A stretch of DNA of 64,000 nt from Sinorhizobium psoraleae (lineage in GTDB: Bacteria > Pseudomonadota > Alphaproteobacteria > Rhizobiales > Rhizobiaceae), in the NCBI RefSeq assembly GCF_013283645.1, contig NZ_JABEKV010000004.1:248001-312000 (forward strand), read 5' to 3'. Below are positions 48,240-57,044 of the stretch, piece by piece. Numbering within the stretch: the stretch's first letter is position 1; each line of letters starts with the position of its first letter. The notes under the pieces were generated by a model, which worked only from the letters and a program-made list of their open reading frames with translations, made no database searches and had not been told where the DNA came from. A program made the translations under genes and the position numbers.

Positions 48240-48298
48240 AGCAATTCCAGGAAAAGTGTCTAACGGTTTTCCGTCCGGAATGGCGTGATTTCAAAGAG
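48238..48298 (+). repeat. Dispersed palindromic repeat at nlpD 3' end
   Basis: The element starts at the stop codon and runs GAGCAATTCCAGGAAAAGTG..., with nested stems TTCC/GGAA (245-248 with 277-280) and GGAAAA/TTTTCC (250-255 with 267-272, last three digits). I recognise this as a common rhizobial intergenic repeat type; it can act as a terminator between the convergent genes. A decayed relative is after valS. Confidence 0.6.
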
Positions 48299-48312
48299 TT
48301 GTGCCTCCGAAA

Positions 48313-49188
48313 TTATGCGGGATCGCCGAGTTGCAGGCGGAGACGGCCGGCCAGATCCTGAATGAACTGCCAAGCGACGCGGCCGGATCTCGATCCCCGC
48401 GTCGTTGCCCATTCCAGCGCGTCCGCATGCAGCGTCTCCCGTTCGACCTGCAGGTCGTAGTAGCGGGCGTATCCGTCGACCATCGCCAGATAATCATCCT
48501 GGCTGCACTTGTAGAAGCCTAGCCAGAGGCCGAAACGGTCCGACAGCGAGACCTTCTCCTCAACCGCCTCCGATGGATTTATCGCTGTCGATTGCTCGTT
48601 TTCCATCATGTTGCGAGGCAGCAGGTGCCGGCGGTTTGAGGTTGCGTAGAGCAGAACGTTGGCGGGGCGGCCTTCAACGCCGCCGTCGAGAACCGCTTTC
48701 AGCGACTTGTAAGACGTATCGTCATGGTCGAAGGAAAGATCGTCGCAGAAAACGATGACCGGCATCGGCGCCGCTTTAAGGATTTCCATCAGAACCGGCA
48801 GGCTTGCGATGTCTTCCCGGTGCACTTCGACAAGCTTCAATGCACTGCCGGTTTCGTGTGCGACTCGTGCATGGACCGCCTTGACCAGCGAAGACTTGCC
48901 CATGCCGCGCGCGCCCCAAAGAAGCACGTTGTTCGCAGGATAGCCCTCGGCGAAACGAAGTGTGTTGTCGAAAAGGATGTCGCGCACGTGGTCGACGCCC
49001 GTAATGAGCGCGAGGTCGATTCGGTTCGGCTTCGCCACCGGCTGCAGATGGCGATTGGCCGGCGCCCAGACGAAGCATTCCGCCTGGCTCCAATCGTTCA
49101 CGGCAGGCGCCGGTCCCGCGATCCGCTCGATAGCCGCCGAAAGCTTCTGCATCTCGTTGATCAGAACATCGATCTTGTTTTCCTGCAT
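48313..49188 (-). CDS. DUF815-family AAA ATPase
   Basis: 291 aa. Walker A GARGMGKSS at 92-100 and Walker B VIVFCDD at 144-150, with the DUF815 layout: LITGVDHVRDILFDNTLRF ahead of the P-loop, LKAVLDGGVEGRPANVLLYA and ATSNRRHLLP after it, then EKVSLSDRFGLWLGFYKC. The biological role of the family is not known. Convergent to the nlpD-like gene and divergent from yajC. Confidence 0.88.
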   Translation of the reverse strand: MQENKIDVLINEMQKLSAAIERIAGPAPAVNDWSQAECFVWAPANRHLQPVAKPNRIDLALITGVDHVRDILFDNTLRFAEGYPANNVLLWGARGMGKSSLVKAVHARVAHETGSALKLVEVHREDIASLPVLMEILKAAPMPVIVFCDDLSFDHDDTSYKSLKAVLDGGVEGRPANVLLYATSNRRHLLPRNMMENEQSTAINPSEAVEEKVSLSDRFGLWLGFYKCSQDDYLAMVDGYARYYDLQVERETLHADALEWATTRGSRSGRVAWQFIQDLAGRLRLQLGDPA

Positions 49189-49495
49189 CTGCTTGTCTCC
49201 GGTACCGCGCGGCGCTTGGCGCTTCGTGCATCTGTAATTCCTTGAAATGCCGCAGGTTTGGTCTGCTGAAATTATCCGTAGACAAAGCCGCGCGGCAGCT
49301 TTTTTCCGGTAGCACGACGGTTTGCGCTGGAAAAGGCCAGGCGCGAGTGCTCGGGGGGTTCTCCTCCCGCGGAATTTGTGTCAGAGGCAGGAGAAACGGA
49401 TAGGGGCGGCCGATTTGCGTCGCGGCGTCGCATCCCTATATTCCGGCGGATTTCGCGCGGGGGGATCCGCGCAATTTGAACTTAAGGAGTGATCG
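49189..49495 (+). other. Divergent region before yajC
   Basis: 307 nt, no gene. A CTATAT at 49436-49441 matches the -10 consensus, with ATTTGC 17 nt upstream as a poor -35; it would start yajC mRNA around 49449, 47 nt before the start codon. AAGGAG precedes yajC. Nothing else recognised. Confidence 0.35.
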
Positions 49496-49828
49496 ATGTT
49501 CATTACCGAAGCTTTTGCGCAGACTGGTGCCCCGAGCGCGGGCGGTGCAGACATTTTGATGTCTATTCTGCCTTTCCTCCTGATCTTTGTTGTCATGTAT
49601 TTCCTGATCATCCGCCCGCAGCGCGCGCAGATGAAGCGTCGCGAGGAGTTGCTGAAGAACATTCGCCGCGGTGATCAGGTCGTTACCGGCGGCGGCATCG
49701 TTGGCAAGGTCACGAAGGTGGTTGATGATGCGGAACTCGAGGTCGAGATCGCCGACGGCATCAAGGTTCGCGTCGTCCGCAGCGGGGTCTCCGAGGTTCG
49801 CGTGAAGGGCGAACCGGTCAAGGAATAA
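49496..49828 (+). CDS. yajC: Preprotein translocase subunit YajC
   Basis: Small accessory protein of SecDF. The 110 aa have one membrane helix (ILPFLLIFVVMYFLII) followed by the RPQRAQMKRREELLKNIRRG signature and a soluble SH3-like part (GDQVVTGGGIVGKVTKV). Strong AAGGAG site. secDF follows 50 nt later. Confidence 0.95.
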   Translation: MFITEAFAQTGAPSAGGADILMSILPFLLIFVVMYFLIIRPQRAQMKRREELLKNIRRGDQVVTGGGIVGKVTKVVDDAELEVEIADGIKVRVVRSGVSEVRVKGEPVKE

Positions 49829-49878
49829 CTCGGGCACGAACCGCAACCGGCAGAGCCGGCGAATGGAGCATTTAGAGC

Positions 49879-52449
49879 ATGCCCAAGTTCTCGCCGCTGA
49901 AAAACGCGATCATCTGGCTCGTCGTCCTGGCCGGTTTTGTTCTTGCTCTGCCCAACCTCTTTTCCAAGCAAGAACTTGCGGAATGGCCCGCCTGGGTGCC
50001 GCAGCGGCAGGTGCCGCTCGGCCTTGATCTTCAGGGCGGTTCCGATTTCACGCTAAAGTTGGTCCGCGACGATATCATCTCCGAGCGGCTCGAGACCACG
50101 ATCGATGCGATCGGTAAGGCGCTTAGGGACGCGGATATCGCCTATACGGGCCTGTCGGGCAGCGGGCAGGCGATTCAGTTCCGGGTACGTGATGCGACGA
50201 AGGTCTCCGCCGCGCGCGACGCATTGCGTGAACTCACCGCTCCCGTCGACAGCGCCGGTCTCATTCGAAACCAGGTTCAGGAGCTGGTTTCGGAAGGAGC
50301 GGAGCAGGGCGAGGCGGTTCATCTGCGGCTCACCGACGAGGGTATAGATCTCAGGGTGGCCTCGGCGGTGACCGAAGCTATCGACGTGGTGCGCCGGCGC
50401 ATCGGTGAAGTCGCCGTCGCGGAGCCATCGATACGCCGTAGCGGTAACGATCGTCTCGTCGTTCAAGTACCCGGATTGGACGATCCGCAGCGGCTGAAGG
50501 ATCTCCTCAGCCAGCGCGCGGAGCTCACGTTCCGGTGGCTCGATCCATCGATGCCGGTGCAACAGGCGGTCGACACGAAACCGCCGGCAGCAAGCGAGGT
50601 CCTTTATTCGCTCGACGATCCGCCGGTTCCGTATCTGGTCGAAAGGCGAGCCTTCGTTGCGGTCAGGGATGTTGTCGAGGCGCAACCTGATTACGACCCC
50701 ACAACCGGCGAGCCTGTTGTCAGCTTCAAGCTCGACGCCGACGCGCTGGCGCGCATCACGCCGCTTGTGGAGGCCGACTCCAGAAGGCAGTTCGCGATTG
50801 TACTTGACGGGCAGGTGGTGTCGACACCCGCGCTTGCCGATGCGATTAGCGGCGACACTGGTCGGATCTCTGGAAACTTGTCCGAGGACGGCGCCAAGAA
50901 CCTCGCCGCTTTGCTGCGCGCCGGGCCACTCCCTGCGACCCTGACGGTGGTCGAGGAGCGCACGGTCGGCCCCGGTGTCGGAACCGACGCCATCGCAAGC
51001 GCGTGGAAGGCTGGTATGATCGCCGCGCTCGCGGTCGCAGCGTGCATGATCGCTTTCTATGGCTTCTTTGGCGCCATTGCGGTGGTTGCGGTCATTGTGA
51101 ACGTGGTGCTGATCATTGCGGCGCTCTCCCTGATCGGCGCGACTTTGACCTTGCCGGGAATCGCCGGGATCATTCTCACGATCGGTGTCGCAGTCGACTC
51201 GAACGTTCTTATCTACGAGCGCCTTCGCGAGGAGGCGCGCGGCGCCGGACCGTTGCGAAAGGCGCTCGACACAGGCTTTTCACGCGTCTTCAGCAGCATC
51301 GTCGATGCCAATCTGACCATGGCGATCGCCGGTGCCATTCTGTTCTATTTCGGTTCCGGCGCCTTTCGCGGCTTTGCCGTGACGCTGGCGATCGGAAGCG
51401 TGACGACTATCCTGACGGCGCACAGCCTGACACGCCGTCTGGTTCGCGGCTGGTATCGTCGTCGCCGGCCTTTGCGGCTGCCGAGAGGCATTCGCACCGG
51501 CTTCTTCAGTGAGGCGGATATTCGGTTCATGGCGATCCGCAATCCGGTTTTTATTCTGATGGCGGCGCTGTCGCTTGCTTCGCTCATCTTGCTGGTCAGC
51601 CTGGGACCTAACTTCGGCGCGGACTTCAAGGGCGGGTCGATAATCGAACTGCGGGCGAAGTCTGGTGTGGCCGACGGTGCGGATCTCCGCGCTCGCCTCG
51701 ACGAGTTGAACCTCGGGGAAGTCCAGGTGCAAGAACTCGGCACGGAACGAGACGTCCTCGTCCGCGTTCCTTCCCAGGAGGCGGGTGATAATGCCGAGCA
51801 GACAGCGATCGGATTGGTGCGCGCCGAACTCGAGGACCAGTACACATTCAGGCGGGTGGAGGTTGTCGGACCAGCCGTTTCCGGCGAGTTGATACGAGGC
51901 AGCAGCCTCGGCATCGGCGCAGCGGTTCTGGCCATTCTGCTCTACGTCTGGATCCGATTCGAATGGCGATTTGCTCTCGGTGCGATGATAGCCACCCTGC
52001 ACGACGTATTGCTGACCATCGGCTTCCTTGTCGTCACGCGCACGGAGTTCAACCTTGCGAGCATTGCCGCCTTGCTGACCATCGTCTGCTTTTCACTGAA
52101 CGACACCGTCGTGATTTACGATCGCATCCGCGAGAATTACGTGCGCTATCGAAAGATGTCCCTCTCGGTGCTGATCGACGCGTCGATCAACCAGACGCTT
52201 TCGCGTACGGTGCTGACGGCCGTGACGACAATATTGGCGCTCGCGGCGCTGTATCTGTTCGGAAACGGTCTTATTCGCTCCTTCAGCATGACGTTGCTTT
52301 TCGGGGTTGTTGTCGGAACGCTCTCGTCGATTTATATCGCAGGGCCGGTTCTCATCCTCTTCAACCGCAGAGGCGGCCGAGCAAGGGGCGGGCAGGATTC
52401 TGCCAGCGGTGATGATGAGCCGGCGAACACCGCAACAGGGACAGCCTGA
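49879..52449 (+). CDS. secDF: Fused protein translocase SecDF
   Basis: Proton-driven pull of Sec-exported proteins on the periplasmic side. In one 856-aa chain, the SecD half (residues ~1-520) has VPLGLDLQGGSDFTLKL, the P1 domain and VDSNVLIYERLREEAR. The SecF half (~540-856) has GPNFGADFKGGSIIEL and CFSLNDTVVIYDRIRENYVR. About twelve membrane helices. The fusion is common in Rhizobiales. Coupled to yajC upstream and an Mth938-like gene 2 nt downstream. Confidence 0.95.
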   Translation: MPKFSPLKNAIIWLVVLAGFVLALPNLFSKQELAEWPAWVPQRQVPLGLDLQGGSDFTLKLVRDDIISERLETTIDAIGKALRDADIAYTGLSGSGQAIQFRVRDATKVSAARDALRELTAPVDSAGLIRNQVQELVSEGAEQGEAVHLRLTDEGIDLRVASAVTEAIDVVRRRIGEVAVAEPSIRRSGNDRLVVQVPGLDDPQRLKDLLSQRAELTFRWLDPSMPVQQAVDTKPPAASEVLYSLDDPPVPYLVERRAFVAVRDVVEAQPDYDPTTGEPVVSFKLDADALARITPLVEADSRRQFAIVLDGQVVSTPALADAISGDTGRISGNLSEDGAKNLAALLRAGPLPATLTVVEERTVGPGVGTDAIASAWKAGMIAALAVAACMIAFYGFFGAIAVVAVIVNVVLIIAALSLIGATLTLPGIAGIILTIGVAVDSNVLIYERLREEARGAGPLRKALDTGFSRVFSSIVDANLTMAIAGAILFYFGSGAFRGFAVTLAIGSVTTILTAHSLTRRLVRGWYRRRRPLRLPRGIRTGFFSEADIRFMAIRNPVFILMAALSLASLILLVSLGPNFGADFKGGSIIELRAKSGVADGADLRARLDELNLGEVQVQELGTERDVLVRVPSQEAGDNAEQTAIGLVRAELEDQYTFRRVEVVGPAVSGELIRGSSLGIGAAVLAILLYVWIRFEWRFALGAMIATLHDVLLTIGFLVVTRTEFNLASIAALLTIVCFSLNDTVVIYDRIRENYVRYRKMSLSVLIDASINQTLSRTVLTAVTTILALAALYLFGNGLIRSFSMTLLFGVVVGTLSSIYIAGPVLILFNRRGGRARGGQDSASGDDEPANTATGTA

Positions 52450-52451
52450 CG

Positions 52452-52838
52452 ATGGCAAAAGGCATCGAAATCCGCGAAGCGCATTTTCCGGGACGGGCGC
52501 CGATAGACGCCTATGGAAACGGCGGCTTCCGCTTCGCAGACATGTCTCACCGCGGCTCCGTCCTGATGTTGCCGTCCGGCATCTACGCATGGGACGTGGT
52601 CGAGGGTGACCCGCTTTCGGTGGACAAATTCGAACGTGCGCTGGAGGAGGCGCGTGATATCGAGGTCCTGCTCGTTGGGACGGGGCGCGAAATCCGGCCG
52701 CTGCCCGCCGAACTCAAGGCGGCCTTGAGGGCGCAGAACATCTCCTCCGATCCGATGAGCACCGGGGCGGCGGTCCGAACCTATAATGTGATGCTCGCCG
52801 AATCGCGCGCCGTTGCCGCGGCCCTGATCGCGGTGTGA
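52452..52838 (+). CDS. Mth938-like domain protein (DUF498)
   Basis: 128-aa soluble protein with the Mth938/NDUFAF3-like pattern: FRFADMSHRGSVLMLPSGIY, the LLVGTGREIRPLPAELKAAL block and STGAAVRTYNVMLAESR. Human NDUFAF3 of this family assists complex I assembly; bacterial members are not characterised. It starts 2 nt after secDF and is followed by an NDUFAF6-like gene, which makes the complex-I link worth noting. Confidence 0.85.
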   Translation: MAKGIEIREAHFPGRAPIDAYGNGGFRFADMSHRGSVLMLPSGIYAWDVVEGDPLSVDKFERALEEARDIEVLLVGTGREIRPLPAELKAALRAQNISSDPMSTGAAVRTYNVMLAESRAVAAALIAV

Positions 52839-52856
52839 TTTCGAAGGAAACTGCGC

Positions 52857-53699
52857 GTGCAAGAGGCCGATACCCAGATCCTCGCAACATTGCGGGACAC
52901 AGATCGCGATCGATATCTGGCTTGCCTGCTTTCTCCACCTGAAAAGAGGCGCTCGCTTGCGGCGCTCTATGCGTTCTACGCGGAAATCGCCCGCGTGCGC
53001 GAGTTGATACATGAGCCGCTTCCGGGCGAAATCCGCTTGCAATGGTGGCGCGATGTTCTCGGAAAAGAGCAATCGGGCGGCGAGGGGCATCCGCTGGCGG
53101 AAGCGCTTCTGCAATGTGTTCGCGAACATCATCTGCCCGTCACAGTGCTCGAGAACATGATCGATGCGCGGATTTTCGACCTTTACGATGATCCGATGCA
53201 GGACAGGTCGGCGCTGGAGGGCTATGCCGGTGAAACCGCGTCGGCCCTCATTCAGCTTTCGTCGCTGATCCTTGATCCGTTGAATGCCGCCAAATCGGCG
53301 GAGGCCGCCGGACATGCCGGCGTCGCCCAGACGATCGCCGGCCTTTTGTTGCTTCTGCCTGTTCATTGCCGACGCGGGCAGGTTTACCTTCCGGCGGAAC
53401 TCCTGCGCGCGACCGGGCTCGACCGTGAAATATTGCTCGCCGGCAGCGACACTGAAGCCATCGATAGGGCAATCCGTGCATTTTGTGGCTTGGGCCGGGA
53501 TCATCTTGCCAAGGCGCGTGAAGGCATAGGCTCGATCTCTTCGGCGAATTTCTTCGCCTTTACCCCCGTGGCTCTAGCGGAACCGGTGTTCGACCGGGCG
53601 GAGGCGGCGGGGGCGAGTCTCCTTCAGCGACCCATCCAGCCATCCCAGTGGCAGCGGCAATGGCGAATGTGGCGCGCGAGCCGGCGCAACCGCTTCTGA
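52857..53699 (+). CDS. Squalene/phytoene synthase-fold protein, NDUFAF6-like
   Basis: 280 aa with the all-helical prenyltransferase fold: RDRYLACLLSPPEKRRSLAA, LYAFYAEIARVRELIHEPLP, GEIRLQWWRDVLG and MIDARIFDLYDDPM. True phytoene synthases have two Asp-rich Mg sites. Here the first is ELIHEP without the DxxxD pattern, whereas the layout matches NDUFAF6-type complex I assembly factors. It starts at GTG 52857 with AAGGAA upstream, 18 nt after the Mth938-like gene. The enzyme assignment is doubtful; the assembly-factor idea is inference. Confidence 0.75.
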   Translation: MQEADTQILATLRDTDRDRYLACLLSPPEKRRSLAALYAFYAEIARVRELIHEPLPGEIRLQWWRDVLGKEQSGGEGHPLAEALLQCVREHHLPVTVLENMIDARIFDLYDDPMQDRSALEGYAGETASALIQLSSLILDPLNAAKSAEAAGHAGVAQTIAGLLLLLPVHCRRGQVYLPAELLRATGLDREILLAGSDTEAIDRAIRAFCGLGRDHLAKAREGIGSISSANFFAFTPVALAEPVFDRAEAAGASLLQRPIQPSQWQRQWRMWRASRRNRF

Positions 53700-53816
53700 T
53701 CCGATGCCGGCGTCAGGCGAAGCGGCCCCGGAGTTGAATTTGGTCAAGCTGGCGCAAGTCTCACATCGTATAGGCAGGAGCTACCGGATTCATGCCGTCC
53801 GAAAGGGGCTCGTGTG

Positions 53817-54281
53817 ATGTTGTGGCTTTTGCTCATCATGGTGGTTGTCGCCGTCGGCGCGTTCTACATCAGGATGAACGCCCGTGCCGAACGGGATTTC
53901 GACAATCCCGACGCGGGTTCGGCGATGGTCGAATTCGGCCGCGCTTTCCCCGACGAAGCAATCCGCGCCCTGCATTCAACCGTCGACAGGAAGGCGATCT
54001 TCCTCCGTCTGCATGACGGCAAGGCCGGCTTCATCCAATCGCACGGCACGCATTACGTCTGCCACGTCATTCATCCCGGCAAGGTGCGGGTCAACACGTC
54101 CGACAGCGGGCGCGGCTTGATCGTTCACTTTCCGGATTTTGCCTATCTGGACAACACATTCGAGTTCCGGACCGCGGCCGAGGCAGCGGAGGTCTCGCTC
54201 TGGCTGCTCGGCAGCTTCAACCCGAAGTCGGAATTCACCGACGAAGCCGGGAAGCCGCAGGCAGTCCAGGCGAACGAATAG
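53817..54281 (+). CDS. Small one-TM protein of unknown function
   Basis: 154 aa: an N-terminal membrane anchor (MLWLLLIMVVVAVGAFYI), then a soluble domain (AMVEFGRAFPDEAIRALHST, AIFLRLHDGKAGFIQSHGTH, FEFRTAAEAAEVSLWLLGSF). Family not recognised. The ATG at 53817 has GGGG 9 nt upstream; a GTG lies three bases earlier. It converges on trmFO with one base between the stops. Confidence 0.75.
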   Translation: MLWLLLIMVVVAVGAFYIRMNARAERDFDNPDAGSAMVEFGRAFPDEAIRALHSTVDRKAIFLRLHDGKAGFIQSHGTHYVCHVIHPGKVRVNTSDSGRGLIVHFPDFAYLDNTFEFRTAAEAAEVSLWLLGSFNPKSEFTDEAGKPQAVQANE

Positions 54282-54282
54282 C

Positions 54283-55710
54283 CTACGCCGTCTTCTGAGC
54301 GGGGACGCCGAGCCAGTTTGCGCAGTCGCCGAGAGCCCGCGCGGCTGTCGCCTGCTTCTTTGCCAAGGCCTTCTCCTTGCCGCGAAAGCGCTTGGCGCCA
54401 TCCGGCTTTGCCAAGGCACCCGGCTCCAGCGGCGGAAACAAACCGAAATTGACGTTCATCGGCTGGAATGAGCGCTTGCCCGGCTCGTCGTCGGAGACGA
54501 TGTGCCCGCCGGTGATGTGATTGAGCAGCGCGCCGAAGGCCGTCGTTGGTGGCGGTGGCGCCAGCGTTTCGCCCTTGCGCTCGGCCGCAGCGAAGCGGCC
54601 GGCAAGCAGGCCGATGCTGGCGCTCTCCACGTAGCCCTCGCAACCGGTGATCTGGCCGGCGAACCGCAGGCCCGGTCGGGACTTGAGCGTCAAGGTCGAG
54701 TTGAGCAGCGTCGGCGAATTGATGTATGTGTTGCGATGCAGGCCACCGAGACGGGCGAATTCGGCCTTTTCGAGTCCAGGGATCATCCGGAAGACTTCCG
54801 CCTGCGCGCCGTATTTCAATTTCGTCTGGAAGCCGACCATGTTGTAGAGCGTGCCGAGCGCGTTGTCCTGTCGAAGCTGTACGACGGCATAGGGTTTGAC
54901 TGCGGGATTGTGCGCATTGGTCAGCCCCATCGGCTTCATAGGGCCGTGACGCAGCGTTTCGCGTCCGCGTTCGGCCATCACCTCGATAGGCAGGCAGCCG
55001 TCGAAATAAGGCGTGCCCTCCCATTCCTTGAAACCGGTCTTGTCGCCGGCGATCAGGGCGTCGACAAAGGCGTTGTACTGCTCCTCGGTCATCGGACAAT
55101 TGATGTAGTCCTTGCCAGTGCCACCCGGGCCGACCTTGTCGTAGCGCGACTGGTGCCAGCAGATATCCATGTCGATCGTGTCGGTGTAGACGATCGGAGC
55201 AATCGCGTCGAAAAAGGCGAGGGCGTCGGCGCCGGTTTCCGCGCGGATCGCCTCAGCGAGCGCCGGCGCGGTGAGGGGCCCGGTGGCGATGATCGCCAGA
55301 TCCCATTCCTTCGGCGGCAGCCCGGTGATCTCCTCGCGGACGACCGTGATCAAGGGATGATTGCCGACCGCGGTGCTCACGGCTGCTGAAAAGCCGTCGC
55401 GATCCACGGCGAGCGCTCCACCGGCGGGCACCTGGTTGCGGTCCGCAGCCTGCATGATCAGCGAGCCGGCAAGCCGCATTTCCGCATGCAGCACGCCAAC
55501 AGCATTGCTGGTCGCGTCGTCGGAGCGGAATGAGTTGGAGCAGACGAGTTCGGCAAGGCCGTCGGTCTTGTGGGCATCGGTTCCGCGCACGCCGCGCATT
55601 TCGTGCAGGATGACTGGCACGCCGGCTTCGGCGATCTGCCACGCGGCCTCCGATCCGGCAAGACCGCCGCCGACGACATGAATGGGGGAATAGGAAGTGT
55701 TCGCTGTCAT
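54283..55710 (-). CDS. trmFO: Methylenetetrahydrofolate--tRNA-(uracil-5-)-methyltransferase TrmFO
   Basis: Makes ribothymidine at position 54 of tRNA using methylene-THF and FAD. The 475 aa have the FAD-binding [20 protein letters not shown] start, [31 protein letters not shown] and C-terminal [20 protein letters not shown]. It was formerly called gid. The start ATG (55708-55710) gives the conserved N-terminus. Confidence 0.95.
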   Translation of the reverse strand: MTANTSYSPIHVVGGGLAGSEAAWQIAEAGVPVILHEMRGVRGTDAHKTDGLAELVCSNSFRSDDATSNAVGVLHAEMRLAGSLIMQAADRNQVPAGGALAVDRDGFSAAVSTAVGNHPLITVVREEITGLPPKEWDLAIIATGPLTAPALAEAIRAETGADALAFFDAIAPIVYTDTIDMDICWHQSRYDKVGPGGTGKDYINCPMTEEQYNAFVDALIAGDKTGFKEWEGTPYFDGCLPIEVMAERGRETLRHGPMKPMGLTNAHNPAVKPYAVVQLRQDNALGTLYNMVGFQTKLKYGAQAEVFRMIPGLEKAEFARLGGLHRNTYINSPTLLNSTLTLKSRPGLRFAGQITGCEGYVESASIGLLAGRFAAAERKGETLAPPPPTTAFGALLNHITGGHIVSDDEPGKRSFQPMNVNFGLFPPLEPGALAKPDGAKRFRGKEKALAKKQATAARALGDCANWLGVPAQKTA

Positions 55711-55769
55711 GGGCGGCTTCCTATCACAGGCGCCTCCCGGTTCCAATTGCAGAAACGAAAACGGCGCCT

Positions 55770-55873
55770 CTACAGCGCCGCGCGTCTTATCAGACGCGCA
55801 AAGGACGCTGTAGCACTTTGAATTGCTGCATGTTTTTATCCTTAAATCGGCTACGATTTAAGGAAACATGCAG
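55770..55873 (+). repeat. RIME1-like repeat between trmFO and DUF1127 gene
   Basis: Full-length unit: CTACAGCG...CGCTGTAG palindrome (55770-55813), joining CACTTTGAATTG, CTGCATG...CATGCAG palindrome (55826-55873). Differs from the 20613 copy at only a few positions. Confidence 0.85.
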
Positions 55874-55909
55874 CGGGCGCCGTCTTGAATGTTGGGATGT
55901 TCGTTCCGA

Positions 55910-56053
55910 TTAGCGGAAGGAACGAGCCGCAATGTTGCGGATATCGTAGCGGGTAATCCCGATATCGCTGAGCGCGTGGTTCGAGAGGCTGCCGAGCTCG
56001 GCAACGGTGCGGCGATAGTTCATCCAGCTTTTTGCAATGCGAATCGGGTTCAT
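55910..56053 (-). CDS. DUF1127 small protein, copy 1
   Basis: 47 aa, basic: MNPIRIAKSWMNYRRTVAEL, then GSLSNHALSDIGITRYDIRN. The L-x(2)-L-S-x(3)-L-x-D-I-G-I-x-R-x-D-I core is the DUF1127 signature. Members are small regulators; in Brucella and Agrobacterium some are activated by the LysR-type regulator VtlR together with a small RNA, and in Agrobacterium they have been linked to RNA metabolism. TTGAGGA lies 7 nt before the ATG (56051-56053). The upstream 56141-56180 carries five TGCA boxes. Confidence 0.88.
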   Translation of the reverse strand: MNPIRIAKSWMNYRRTVAELGSLSNHALSDIGITRYDIRNIAARSFR

Positions 56054-56140
56054 GGTCGTGTCCTCAAGATCTGTTTGTCGCGACAGTGATTTGTCTGCGC
56101 CGTTGAGGTTCTTATACGCTTGTCTAATTGGCAGATGGAG

Positions 56141-56180
56141 TGCAAAGAAAATGCATCTGCTATGCATTTGTGCAGTGCAT
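56141..56180 (-). promoter_or_regulatory. TGCA-box cluster upstream of DUF1127 copy 1
   Basis: TGCA occurs at 56141, 56152 and 56163 (exact 11-bp spacing) and again at 56171 and 56176, including ATGCAT-CTGCT-ATGCAT and the 14-mer ATTTGTGCAGTGCA (56166-56179) that recurs before the second small RNA. A TATAAG -10-like box is at 56116-56111. It looks like an activator-binding region, one helical turn per site. Confidence 0.55.
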
Positions 56181-56411
56181 CGCCAGTTTTGTAAGCACGA
56201 GGCGAGCGCAGCTCGAAAATTCGCCACAGGTTAAGGATTGGCTGAACTGCTCGGCTGCTCGTTAATATGTTGTATTCCCGTAACTTTCGTTCGGACTTGG
56301 GAGCTGACGACGTCCTGGCGAAGAGCGCCGATTTCAGGTGCCGTCACAGCTTTCGCACGTGCGAAATCACGGCGCTGCGCGAGCTTGGTTGAACGGGATG
56401 GCTTGTAAAAC

Positions 56412-56447
56412 AGAAAAACGCCCTCCAGCGAGGCTGGAAGGCGTTTT
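56412..56447 (-). terminator. Terminator of DUF1127 copy 2
   Basis: AAAACGCC/GGCGTTTT (56415-56422 with 56440-56447) and TCCAG/CTGGA form a 14-bp stem with one mismatch and a 5-nt loop; the minus strand continues with TTTTTCTG. Confidence 0.85.
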
Positions 56448-56472
56448 CAGAAGCAGGTATTCGCTGCTTGGA

Positions 56473-56616
56473 TTACTTGATGGCCTGACGTGCAACGTAG
56501 GGAATGTCGCCGCGGCCGATGCCGAGGTCGTTCAGCTCACGGTCGCTCATGCGGCCGAGTTCGTTGCAGGTCTGACGATACTTGCGCCAGTTGTTGAAAG
56601 AACGTGCGAGGTTCAT
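56473..56616 (-). CDS. DUF1127 small protein, copy 2
   Basis: 47 aa: MNLARSFNNWRKYRQTCNEL, then GRMSDRELNDLGIGRGDIPY. It is basic with the L-x-D-L-G-I-x-R-x-D-I motif of DUF1127 and about one third identical to copy 1. AAGGATAGGATC stands before the ATG (56614-56616). It has its own terminator. It lies between copy 1 and the tandem small RNAs, all on the minus strand, each with a separate upstream region. Confidence 0.9.
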   Translation of the reverse strand: MNLARSFNNWRKYRQTCNELGRMSDRELNDLGIGRGDIPYVARQAIK

Positions 56617-56723
56617 GATCCTATCCTTTCTAGGGTCGTTTGCCAGCGCTCTATCTCTCTTGCTGGCCGTCATCTGATGGTGTGAAATATAATCGATTTG
56701 ATCGGCATATACAGAGACAATGC

Positions 56724-56749
56724 TGCATCGCACCCATGCATGGTGTGCA
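56724..56749 (-). promoter_or_regulatory. TGCA-box cluster upstream of DUF1127 copy 2
   Basis: TGCA at 56724, 56737 and 56746; the middle one is inside the perfect 10-bp palindrome CCATGCATGG (56734-56743). GTATAT and TTATAT -10-like boxes lie downstream on the minus strand (56705-56713 and 56686-56692). Confidence 0.5.
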
Positions 56750-56857
56750 ATCCTTGGCCTTCGCGTTAATTCACCTTTAGCTCCAACCTTTTCCGGCGCG
56801 TCGCCGATACGTCCCGGCTGTGGCGAGAGGATGGATCCGCTTGGGGGCAGAGATGCA

Positions 56858-56900
56858 CAAAAAGCAACGCCCGCCGGGGAGGAGGTCCGGCGGGCGTTGC
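56858..56900 (-). terminator. Terminator hairpin of small RNA copy 1
   Basis: A perfect 14-bp stem (56864-56877 with 56887-56900) with loop ACCTCCTCC in the RNA, followed by TTTTTG. Unusual in that the terminator loop itself carries the anti-Shine-Dalgarno core. Confidence 0.9.
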
Positions 56901-56988
56901 TTTGTTCTGATTGGCAACCGGGAGGAGGAGTGTCGCCAATCCGTATCGGGGGTGCGCTGGGAGGAGGAGTGCGCCGCCCCGATCGATG
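56859..56988 (-). ncRNA. Alpha-r15-type trans small RNA, copy 1
   Basis: A ~125-130 nt RNA is predicted from a -10/-35 pair at 56995-57023 to the T-run at 56858. It folds into three hairpins: 56945-56983, 56910-56940 and the terminator 56864-56900. Every loop reads CTCCTCCTCCC or ACCTCCTCC, the anti-Shine-Dalgarno sequence, so it should base-pair with ribosome-binding sites of target mRNAs. Tandem arrangement, loop motif and location near tig match the S. meliloti alpha-r15 RNAs Smr15C1/Smr15C2. The ends are predicted, not measured. Confidence 0.85.
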
Positions 56989-56994
56989 GTTGAA

Positions 56995-57023
56995 AAATAG
57001 GTCTCGGGACTCACTTTGTGTAG
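56995..57023 (-). promoter_or_regulatory. Predicted promoter of small RNA copy 1
   Basis: On the minus strand, CTACAC (57023-57018) and CTATTT (57000-56995) are 17 nt apart; CTACACAAA and the CCATCGA after the -10 are shared with copy 2. Upstream, ATGCATATTATGCAT (57045-57059) is a perfect palindrome, 22 bp from the -35. Confidence 0.55.
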
Positions 57024-57044
57024 AGGCGATACCGAATGGCACCT

